A program made the translations under genes and the position numbers. Under the pieces are notes generated by a model. That model saw only the letters and a list, made by a program, of their open reading frames with translations, was not told the DNA's origin and searched no databases. This document shows, piece by piece, positions 54,756 through 64,000 of a stretch of 64,000 bases of DNA. The stretch's first letter is position 1, and every line of letters begins with the position of its first letter. Source of the stretch: Petaurus breviceps papuanus (Eukaryota; Chordata; Mammalia; Diprotodontia; Petauridae); assembly GCA_028583685.1 (NCBI GenBank), contig JAMXIF010000002.1, forward strand, positions 58,466,301 to 58,530,300. Reading direction: 5' to 3'.

Positions 54756-56750
54756 GTAGTTTCCTCAAATGGGAGTTCCCTATGCCTAACTCAATCAAAG
54801 GATTTGTTATAATAATAAGACATCAGGAACTTGTCTTTATATCTGATATCAAAGTTGCTATCATCCTACCTTATCAGTTTTTCAAGGTCCCATGTTGATC
54901 AGCATTAGTAATCTATCAAAATTATACCATTTTGATGAATTTTAGCAATAAAACCTGGTCATATATTTCAACCCTAGAAATACCTCCCAAACAAACCATT
55001 CTGAATCAGAACCCAAGACGCTGGCATTTTCCCCCCAGATTTTTTAGCTTTTATTTGTTAATTAGAGACTAGAATCTATAATTGTTCAAAATTCAAGGTT
55101 CCATTTCTCTTCTACTACTAACCTGGTACCTACAAAGAGCAGAAATAGGGTACATGATAGAGAGAACAATCGGACTTGTCAGATACCATCCTGTTTGGAT
55201 TCTGCCCATGCTCCTCTCAGGATATAAATGCAGTCTGACAACTTATACATAAGGAGCAGGACTTCAGGTCACACACAGACTCCTAAGTGCCTTTGTATTG
55301 TTCTGCACTATGTAGTATTGATTCCAGACACTGTTACAGAGTAAAATTGAAAGCGTGTGCTTCTCTAGCATGTCAAACACTCAGAGCTGTCTTTCACATA
55401 GGGTTTTGCACCAGCAGCTTCAAGAACAGTCCCTTTAAAAGCAAAGTGGGGCCCTCTGAGGCTTGTTTCCTCACTCTGAGAGACTTCAATCAATTAAGTA
55501 GGGGGCAAGAAGGACCGGTCAACATTTTCATCATTTTAAAAGAGTACACAGAGCGCTATGACTGAGCAAGATTGGAGTGTGGGGAGGAGAGAAAAAAGGT
55601 TGGAAAGAACTGAAGGCAATCTAAGTGGACACAATGAAAATTTGATCAAAATACCCACTTAGGCTTCTGCTTGTATACTCTCTCTTAGGTCTGGACCCTT
55701 TTTAGAACAAGAATGGTTTTAATAAGGTGCAAGGGAAAACATTTTTGCAATTGAGTAGGTGTTTCAAAAGTGCCTGAATCTTACACATACAGAGGAACAA
55801 GCCATCTGACTAAATATTCCTATCACATTTTAAGTCTGGATGGCACTCATTGGTAGGGATGTTATTTCTACACTTTAAAAGTACAGCTTTAGGTTTTAGG
55901 GTGGTAAGCTTTGGATATGGGATTATAAGAAGCTAATATATGAAAATTACTTCTGCTAAAAGATATAGTATATTTTGAATAAAATATGGGGTGGGGTTTG
56001 AAGGAGGGGTGTTTTAATTTTTTTGCGTGTGTTGTTTTTGTTGTCATTTTGAATTTACACATAAGCAGAGCAGGTAAACCAATAAGTAAAACTTCCTGGA
56101 ATTGTAAGTGACCTTGAGGTTTCTCTGTCTAAGCACAATAAATGATTGAAAGAAAAGTAATGCAGGTGTTTAAAATGCTATCTATTTTTAATCACGTAGG
56201 ATGTTAGAAACCAAGGAAGGAAGGGCAGGTTTAAAAATAATCACTAGGAATTTAAACAGCACCATATTTCAATAAGCTTCAAAACCTTGATATCTCTTCT
56301 TTACAACATTCTTGAGAATAGGCAGGTGCTACAGTTCTAGTGTTTGAGAGAGAGGCACATAAAACAAGCGTGAAGAGACGAGATGGAGGAAGGGTGATAA
56401 AGGTCATTTCTTGACTTTGTAAGGCCTAAAATCATCCCTAAGACACTCAGCTTACTTAATAGGACTGAGTCTATGGAGAAACCCCAGATCATTTTTTTCT
56501 TTCTTTTTCTAGCTATATCAAACAGCCTACTCCAACTTATTTTTCATTTCACACAGGTCAATTTTACTTTTTTAATGAGAAAGACACAGAAGTTTAGGTA
56601 ATTTATCCAAGGTCCATGGGAGGAACTAAAATTTATTCTACCCTGGATATTGTAGTATATTTTGTTAGAAATATAAAGTCAAATTCTATAATTGTTCAAA
56701 TTTGGTCTGAATCTAGATTGGGACTAGAAATGTACAGCCTGTTATGATAG
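54756..56750. other. No recognised feature
   Basis: About 2 kb, the longest stretch in which I can name no repeat. The frame at 55287-55565 (92 residues) lacks domains and splice context. This is a place to look for conserved non-coding sequence. Confidence 0.45.
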
Positions 56751-56754
56751 ACTT

Positions 56755-56890
56755 AAAAGGTAGCATGATAAAGCAAAGAAAGGCATGACCTAGGAGTCAG
56801 TAAGACTCAAGTACATATCCTGCCTCTCACACAGACTAGCTGTGTGTCTGAGGCAAGTCAGTTAACATATCCATCAATAGAACCCTAAAT
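56755..56890 (+). repeat. tRNA-head SINE fragment
   Basis: The phrases 'aggcatgacctaggagtcag' and 'gctgtgtgtctgaggcaagt' mark the head and CORE; the 3' end is missing. Confidence 0.55.
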
Positions 56891-58055
56891 TATAAATTAA
56901 AGGGGACTGGCCAATCTGTATTGGTTGACACCATTTCCACATTGGGAATTCCCTATATCAATGAAAACACAGGTCTGGAAATTTTTTTAATACATACCTA
57001 CAAAGTTGTAACTAAAGCCCAAACCTTATTGGTAAACTACCCTGCAATAAAGTCTCTTGAACATTTTGTAACTTTAGTCCTCAGGATGGAACAAATTATG
57101 TTCGAGGACTTATAGTGTTAGAGTAAGATTCAAGTAAATTTCAAAGAATCTTTTTTGTGTCCATGAATATATTTGGAGAGAGAGGGAGGTAAAGCTTTCT
57201 CCATGTGACAGAAGCAATCTGGGAGTTACCATCTCTTCTGTCAGTCTGGAATGACCTTCGAATTTTTCCATTAAAACTATAATTGGGAAGGAAAACAAAT
57301 GCATTTATGTTGAACAAAAAATCATGAGCATATGACTAAGTCCATTATCTGAGTTGCTATTTGTTGATGTCCACATTCAACTACTGTATGTAATTACCCA
57401 TTATGTCTTGAATGAAAAATCGCTGCTCTCTACAGCTAGACACATCCCATATCCAAATATTTTAATAACTTTAAAAGGATGGGCAATCTTCTGAATATAC
57501 AAGAGGGGGTGGAGAATTTATAAATGTATAGATCCCTCACTTCTATGATTCTGTGAGTACTAACACTCACTGAAAGAGAGACAGACAGAGACAGAGATGA
57601 AGAGACAGAGAGAGAAATAGAGATGTAACCCCTATCTCAAAGCCTTTCCTGGAGCAAACCATTAGAACTTGGACAAAATAGTAGCTTTAGGAATATCCAA
57701 TTAGTGACCTTGCCAGGGATGAATTGGAGAAGGGAGAGAATGAAGGCAGGGAGACCGAATAGGTGGCTATTACTATATATACCTATATTGCATATAATAT
57801 ATAATAATGTTGTATACAATTTATAATAATGTTACATATTACATATATTATTATGATAATATTATTTACATTTTAATAATACATTGTATACAAAGGTCTG
57901 AATTAAGGTGGAGGCTATGGGAGTAGAGAGGAGGATTGAATGTGTGATATTAACAAGGCCTGTCAACCAATTGGATAAAAGGAATCAGAGAGAGGGAAGA
58001 GTTGAGGATGGCTCTAGAGTGGTAAAATTGTGTGACTGGAACAGAACTAAGATGA
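56891..58055. other. No recognised feature; AT-rich block
   Basis: Includes a GA-rich run at 57572-57625 and a highly AT-rich block at 57770-57890 with repeated 'taataatgtt'-like units. Confidence 0.45.
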
Positions 58056-58059
58056 GTAA

Positions 58060-58235
58060 ATATTTTGTACTTATCTGTGTACATGTTTTCCCCCTACTTT
58101 CCTCCCACCACAGGAGAATGTAAAATTTCTTTAGAGCTGAAATTATTTCTGTTATGTCTATTACCAAAGTTCCTAGAATAGAACCTGGTCTATAGTAGGC
58201 GCTTAATTAGCACTGGTTGAATTAAATTGACTTAT
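58060..58235 (+). mobile_element. L2 LINE 3'-end fragment
   Basis: Sense L2 3' end: 'gtacatgttttccccctact', 'gaatgtaaaatttctttag', 'tctatagtaggcgcttaatt' and 'ggttgaattaaattgac'. Confidence 0.65.
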
Positions 58236-59420
58236 TTTACCATGACTTATTCAGTCCAAAGGCTTACTGGGAGGATCAAATGGGAAGGTGTATGAAGCTC
58301 TCCCTCAATTTGTCATGCATTCTAGTAACACAGTTCTCTCATCTGACACACTGAGAGCTATATCAGACACTTGGCCCAAACATGAGGGAACATGTTGTCC
58401 AAATATTCTGAAGTGTCCACAGCACGTTGAACTTCTTGAACAGGAATGGAGGAAACAGTGTTGGCATTCTCCACATTGGCCTGGACCACATGGACTTGAA
58501 GCAGTTTATACCTAACACAAAAACTACCTCAGGCCCTTTGTGAATGTGTGTGTGTGTGTGTGTGTACATAGGCATGTGTTCTGCTGTATAAGTTCCATGT
58601 CCTGACTTTTATAGCCCTGCTACAGTACTTACTTTTTAAAGGTCAAGATTTACATGTTTATTTTGACTGGTGCCTGGCCTAATCCAGAAAAAAAAAGGTA
58701 CAAATAGATGAATAGCTTGCAAGTGAAATATACAGCTCATTTTAGGAAATTTCCCAACAGAGAACTGCTTTATTGCATTTGAAAAAAAAAAGTTAAGATT
58801 TGGGTTCAGTTCAGGGCGGCCAGAGGGCCAAGAACCAAGTCCCACAGAAGAACATCTGGTTGGCGAACACAATGGAACACAGCACCTGCAAACATGCCAC
58901 GTGTTTGCCTTGTAACTATTTGTCCATTATCCACATGAAAATATGTTTTTAGGTTGAAAAGAGGCCCTCTATGCCAAGAAAGTTCGGTGTGATAAGGCTG
59001 CTTGTTTGTCTTGGAATACTCCCTATCCCAGGATGGGCTTTCCTGTGCCAGATCACACCTCTGGGGCTTTTCTCTGCTCCCTTCTCTCAGATGAGTTTCT
59101 TACACGTTTAAAGCTAGATCCTGGGAAGGAGCCATGGGTTTAGGCACAGTGAGTGTGGGCTGGGATGGGCAAAGGATTTCAGATTATAGTTATGATATTA
59201 TTTATTCCTCTGTGCTATTTTCTGGCTGAGCTTTTCACTTCTGAAAAGGTTTATAAGTATCAGAGACAGCACCAAAACGAGTCATTTTAAACACCCACAC
59301 TCATAGGAAAGTTTATCACAGCTGCTAAGAGTGTTAAAAGGGAAAAGCAAGATGGCCAGGAGCAATCTAGAGATAGTTATCATGACTACAAAATGGGGGC
59401 AGATTTTCAGCTCTGAAAGA
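58236..59420. other. No recognised feature; short (TG)n
   Basis: Anonymous sequence with a (TG)n run at 58546-58564. The 75-residue frame at 58288-58515 and the minus frames opposite it have no domain. Confidence 0.4.
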
Positions 59421-59424
59421 GGCA

Positions 59425-59555
59425 ACATAGAGTGATAAAAGCAGTGCTGGCATTGAAGTCTCAAAATCTGGGTTCAAAACCTATCTCTGCTACTTGTTAT
59501 TGACCTGTTTGACTATAAGCAAATAACTTCAAGCCTATTGTTGGGAGGAACCTTG
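59425..59555 (+). repeat. CORE-SINE fragment
   Basis: The head 'tagagtgataaaagcagtgc', 'gggttcaaaacctatctctg' and a decayed CORE. Confidence 0.55.
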
Positions 59556-60185
59556 GGCTTATATAGTTTAATACCTCACTGTGCACATAGCACCAGGGGT
59601 GCCCTATTGTGGCCTCTTATTAGTCCATTAGTTCTCAAATGATGATCATGATTTTAAATAAATGGTTCATAAACCCTCATTTCCACTTAAACTCTGCCAA
59701 CTAACCCAGAATAAATAGCATGATTCCATAGTGAGATAAAGAATATTTAATTCAATTCAAAGTAAATAACAAGGAATTAAATGAAGCGATGAACACCACC
59801 AATTTTTTCCCAAGCTACCATCTCCCTGTGGAGCGTTGGTCCTGTGTGGAGGGGCTGATCTTAGCTCTCCTATTGAGTAATTGTGGGTAAACCTTATGGT
59901 ATCCACTACATCCTAGGAGCAGCATACGCAAAGTCATTCACCACAGGCTGGTAAATGAGTGTCCACAGTAGTAGCATTAGGTGGGCTGGGTCTCTCAAAG
60001 TGGCACTACAAGTTAAAAGCATTCATGACAAAGTGTCAACACAAGAACTGGGGATTGCCATCGTACTTATTATTGTTTCCTCCTTGGCATGAGAATTTTG
60101 AAGTTATAGGACATCCTAAGGTTGCTACCCAGTACAATTAGCAAGACAGTATTTAAGAGCCAGGTCCTGGTTGCCACTTTATTGG
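59556..60185. other. No recognised feature
   Basis: Anonymous sequence. Confidence 0.35.
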
Positions 60186-60187
60186 AT

Positions 60188-60270
60188 GTCAATTAGTCAG
60201 TCAGCTAACAAACATGTCTTAAGCACGTACTATGTACCAGGCACTGTGAAACTGACATACAATACTGGTA
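60188..60270 (-). mobile_element. L2 LINE 3'-end fragment
   Basis: Antisense L2 terminus: 'cttaagcacgtactatgtac' then 'caggcactgtgaaactgaca'. Confidence 0.6.
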
Positions 60271-60274
60271 AACT

Positions 60275-62510
60275 TCTCTGAGTCACCAAATTTGACCACA
60301 ATTTTCCACAAGCTCTCACTACTGACAGAGTCAAAGGCCTTGGTCAGATTGATGAACACCATGTACAGACTTCTGTTCTGCTCCTGGAGTTCCTCCTGGA
60401 GCTGTCAGGCAGCAAACACTATATCAACTGCTCCTTGGTCCTTTCTGACCTTGTGTAGATGACCATCTTCCAGATGGAAGAGCACCTTTTAAGGAGGACT
60501 CTGGCAAGAATATCATTGGACCCTCTCTGTGATTGTCACAGGACAATCTTATTTCCCTTTCCTTTACAGAGATGGACAATGGAGGCATCCTTGGACTCCC
60601 AGGGGATAATCTCATCTTGCCATATACCATGGAAGATTTCAGTCAGTTTTTGCAGGAACAGTGAACCCTCTGCCTTGTAAATCATAACCAGAATAGAATC
60701 AGCACCAGGTGCTTTGCCACAAAAGAGGAGCCTAATGCCATTCAAGACCTCTTTTTCAATTGGAAGTTCAGCTAGAAAGAGATTGACTTCAACCTAAGGT
60801 AAATGGCCTCATTGGTTGATGATGGTCTGTTGAGAATGCTAGAAAGCATTCAGCTATTCTCTTCAGGATCATGTCCTTATCACTAACCAATGTGGCTCCA
60901 TCAGTGCTGAGTGGTTGAGATGTACCATAGATTTTAGGCCCATAAATAGCTTTTAGGTCATCATAAAAGCACTTTGGATTTTTACTATCAGCATAAAGCT
61001 GAATTTCATCTGCCTTCTTACTGAGCCAAGAATCCTGCTCTAGTCTTTGATGGCACTTTACTTTTGATGGAATTAAATGCTTCCTTCCTAGAGAAAGATG
61101 AACTACCTTTCTGGTAATCCCTGTGGAGTTCTTGTTTTTCATTTAGCAGCTTCTGAATTTCCCCATCATTTTCACCAGACTAATCATGTTTGTGAGTGTT
61201 TTGACCCAGAAGAGTAAGTGCAGTGCTGTACACCAAATCTCTGAAAGCTACCCACTTCTTTTCTGCTCCACTATAGCCAGCCTTGTGTTGGCTCAACTTT
61301 CCCTCCATGATAGCAGCAAACTATTCATGCACAGAGAAGCACTCTAATCTGTTGACATTAACTTTTCTGGTAGTCATCTTGCCTTGGGGCCACTCCTTTT
61401 GTTGAATGTGAATGTTTAGCTTGAAGAGGATAAGTCTATGATCAGTCCAGCACTCTGTACCACTACTCTAGGCACCACCCATAACCTTCATCAATCTCAC
61501 ATTCTGTCTCTTCTCCTTACAATGGACAAAGTGTATTAAATTGCAAGGTTGGCTGCAAGCATGCATACACAAAGTTTTACTGTATTTAGGTAAATGGAAG
61601 ACAGTGTTGGTGATGAGAAACAGAAGTCTTCAGTAATAAGGAACCATTGCCATTGCTGTTTCCAAAACTACATTCCTCCCTTGGACTCCCTGACATGTCT
61701 GATAATCTGTGCCTGCTCTGGCATTATCATTACCCATAATTACAAGCGTGTCCTCTTTCAGGACCTTGATGATGAGGGTCTCCAGGTCTTCATAAAATTT
61801 TTCTTTGACCTCATCAGAGTTCATCATGGTGGGAGCATACTTGAGCATGGTGCTTTCCTGCAAGTAGCAATCACATTGTCATTAGCCAGTTGTTGTGTCC
61901 TTTTGGGAATCATTCAAGCTTGTTGACTAGATTTGCTTTGATTGCAAAACCGATGTCAGCTTCACAGTGCTCCCTATCACTGCAGCCACCCCATAAAAAT
62001 GTGTATCCAATTCTGACTTTAGTAAGCTGGCCTTCATTTACTAGCTTTGTTTCACTCAGGGCTGCTATTTGGATGTGATATTTGCAGAGTTATCTGACAA
62101 CAAGAGCTGTTTGTTTTTCAGGTCTACTGAATTTCATGTTGTCCAGAAGCATGCGCACTTCCCATGTACCAATAGTGAGTGAAATCACCTTTGCAAAAGA
62201 TTTTGTACTTTTCAAAAATTTCAACCACAGGGTAGGATCCTCACAAGCTGTGGTAAGCGGCCAGAGTTGGGTGAAACAGACAATTTTAGGGCATTTTTTC
62301 TGACCCCTTCCTTATACCTGGAGGTAAGTAGTCCTTTAAAAATGCTGCTTAGATGCCCAGAGGACTGCTGAATCCCACTACTGCTTCAACCCAGTGACAA
62401 GATGACCCTCTGGGCTGAGCCACCTGTGAGCAGGGCTGTTACTACAGCTCCCAATGTATCCACACCTGCTGCTTCACCACTTGCCTATTGTCACAGGACT
62501 TTGAGGTAGG
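60275..62510 (-). pseudogene. RTE-like LINE, endonuclease and partial RT
   Basis: The minus strand encodes, in several frames, a non-LTR retrotransposon protein. Endonuclease part (about 62250-61620): GTWEVRMLLDNMKFSRPEKQ, IQIAALSETKLVNEGQLTKV, YAPTMMNSDEVKEKFYEDLE, LVIMGNDNARAGTDYQTCQG. In this family the last block is usually GDFNAR, so the catalytic aspartate lies next to altered residues here. Linker (61142-60789): QDSWLSKKADEIQLYADSKN. RT start: CGKAPGADSILVMIYKAEGS (60720-60660) and NRSLYMVFINLTKAFDSVSS (about 60400-60320). The rest of RT is missing. Many stops and shifts. It is the same family as the C-terminal fragment at 17.2 kb, but the two do not overlap. Confidence 0.8.
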
Positions 62511-62539
62511 TAAAAATGGTAAAATGATATGGGTGATGT

Positions 62540-62600
62540 CTTTTTGGAGGGGAAGGCAATCAGAGCCAAGTGACTTACCCAACTCACATACTTGTAGGTA
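62540..62600 (-). repeat. SINE scrap
   Basis: The phrase 'tttttggaggggaaggcaat' followed by 'aagtgacttacccaactcac' matches the 3' end of tRNA-head SINEs, antisense. Confidence 0.5.
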
Positions 62601-62604
62601 ATAT

Positions 62605-63060
62605 CTTTTTACTCAAGCATAAATTGAATTTGTGAGGTTGAGTTGTGCAAAGTCATGAGTCTCACTCTCTTCAAGAGTCATAGAAGTCTAGTGGCAAGAT
62701 AAAAGTCAAGATAACTAGCAATGGCTCAGGAGGAAGAGGATGACCTTTGATGATGGACCAAGCCCTAAGCACTCCACAGAGCTTGTTTCAGCCACCTCCA
62801 TGACTTTTGGAACAAATTGTTCTCATCTACCCATTCCACCAGGGGAAGTCTTCACAGGCTTGGGATAGATACTTCCCTAACTCACCAGGGGTTTTGGGGT
62901 ACCTCAGTTACTTTCAACCTCATTTAATCCCTCTGCCAAAATGGTTTTCTAGGGTGTGACCACTGCACATGCTACAGCTTCTTAAAGGCACAGAGAATTG
63001 GTAACTGGGGGCAGGTGGACACCAATGGTGAATGAGCAGCCTACACACCCATACACCCCG
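62605..63060 (-). mobile_element. RTE-tailed retroposon, third copy
   Basis: The minus strand shares with the 30.2-kb element 'ttggtgtccacct', 'agatgagaacaatttgttcc', 'tggagtgcttagggcttggt' and 'tatcttgccactagacttct'. Its 3' tail is lost, where the SINE scrap begins. Confidence 0.75.
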
Positions 63061-63069
63061 AGGAGGCAA

Positions 63070-63525
63070 TATATAATTAGGTATATCTAAGAGATCTATA
63101 AAGTAGAGGAGAGGTAGCCTGAGAGGGAAAGGCACTACTATCTGAGAGAAACAGAAAAGGCTTCTTACAACAGGTGGAATTTGAGCTGTCTTGAAAAACA
63201 TCCAAAAATACCAAGAAATGTAGGTGAGGAGGTAGAACATTCTAGGCATGGGAACAACCAAGGCAAAATACGAGGAGAAATACGATGTTTGAGTGACTGT
63301 AAACAGTCCAACACAGCTGGGTTATAAAGTACATGGAAAGAAATTAAGTTTAAGGAGACTAAAAAGGTAGGAAGAATCCAAGTAATGATAAACTTTAAAT
63401 ATTGGGAGTTTATATTTACTACATCTTGGATGTAGTAAAGAGCCATTGGAGTTCATTATGGAGGGAAACTTGGGGAATACGGGTGACTTGGTTAGACTTA
63501 TACTTAAGAAAAATCATTTTCTGAT
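63070..63525 (-). mobile_element. L2 LINE fragment
   Basis: Antisense L2: 'gagggaaaggcactactatc', 'acattctaggcatgggaac', 'agccattggagttcattatg'. Confidence 0.65.
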
Positions 63526-63527
63526 AA

Positions 63528-63950
63528 TGCTGAAGGGGATGTGGGAAAAATAAGCATACATTGGTAGAACTGTGAACTAGTCCAGCCATTTTCAAGAACA
63601 GTTTGGAACTATGCCCAAAGCACCCTTTGGCCCAACAATATTACTGGGTATTAGACTAAGTATTAGCAATACTTCTGTCTATAGCCCAAAAAGATCAAAG
63701 AAAAAGGAAAATAATCCATATGTACAAAAATATCTATATCAATTCTTTTTGTGGTGGCAAAGAATTGAAAATTGAGGTGATGCCCACCAGTTGAGGACTA
63801 CCTAACATGTTATGATAGATGAATGTGATTTTAGAACAAAACATTATGCTATAGGATGTGATGATAAGAAAGATGGTTTCAAAAAAACCTGGCAAGACTT
63901 ACATGAACTGGCATAAAGTGAAGTGAACAGAATTAGGAATATGACATACA
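63528..63950 (+). mobile_element. L1 ORF2 C-terminal fragment
   Basis: Parallels 50.06-50.47 kb: 'attggtagaactgtgaacta', 'caattctttttgtggtggca' and 'gatgcccaccagttgagg'. It is more diverged than the L1 at 46.8-50.9 kb, with several indels. Confidence 0.75.
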
Positions 63951-63966
63951 CAATAATAGCAATAAT

Positions 63967-64000
63967 TTTTTTGCTTTTTTTTTGGAGGGCAATTAGGGTT
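63967..64000 (-). repeat. SINE cut by window end
   Basis: A T-rich run and 'ggagggcaattagggtt' match the 3' end of the tRNA-head SINEs in antisense. The rest lies beyond the window. Confidence 0.75.

Overview
The window is nuclear DNA of a mammal, very probably a marsupial. The evidence is the repeat content: many SINEs with a tRNA-like head of the marsupial MAR1/WSINE type, with MIR-like CORE-SINEs, L2, CR1/L3-like, RTE-like and L1-family LINEs. The base composition is AT-rich and there are CA, GA and AT microsatellites. I see no convincing host exon, no rRNA or functional tRNA gene, no CpG island other than an L1 5' UTR, and nothing prokaryotic. It reads as intergenic or intronic DNA. Species cannot be fixed from the sequence alone. 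All family names come from recognising sequence patterns, not from a database search.

Layout. 1-7 kb: a CA tract, L2 and CR1-like scraps and old L1 3' pieces in mostly anonymous AT-rich DNA. 7-15.5 kb: SINEs, two with perfect target-site duplications (TSDs), and a long minus-strand L2 relic. 15.7-18 kb: a MIR-like element split by a 1,044-bp solo LTR, then an RTE-like LINE tail ending in a zinc-finger motif. 18-25.2 kb: SINEs, L2 pieces, a 3'-truncated L1 5' end (22.4-23.4 kb) and a plus-strand L2 carrying two SINEs. 25.2-37.2 kb: SINEs and L2; one L2 is interrupted by a 567-bp retroposon whose tail matches the RTE LINE. 39.2-43.9 kb: an ORF1-only half-L1 inserted in an older L1-related ORF1 element. 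44.2 kb: a near-perfect palindrome. 46.8-50.9 kb: an L1 with decayed ORF1, a long inter-ORF spacer and an ORF2 lacking the reverse-transcriptase core. 51-54.2 kb: an LTR-like piece, a MIR-like SINE and a CR1/L3-like relic interrupted by a dimeric SINE. 54.2-60.2 kb: largely anonymous. 60.2-64 kb: a minus-strand RTE-like LINE, a third copy of the RTE-tailed retroposon, L2, an L1 3' piece and a SINE cut by the window edge.

The elements form parasite relationships rather than pathways: L1 is the likely driver of the half-L1 and perhaps of the poly(A)-tailed SINEs, while RTE is the likely driver of the 567-bp family and of the MAR1-type SINEs ending in ACAAC-rich tails. Nesting with TSDs gives a relative order: L2, MIR-like and CR1-like elements are oldest; RTE-tailed elements, the solo LTR and L1/half-L1 come next; short poly(A) SINEs are youngest. 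The most unusual items are the complete half-L1 and its nesting, the 3'-truncated L1 with TSD but no poly(A), the dimeric SINE with one TSD, and the 53-bp palindrome.
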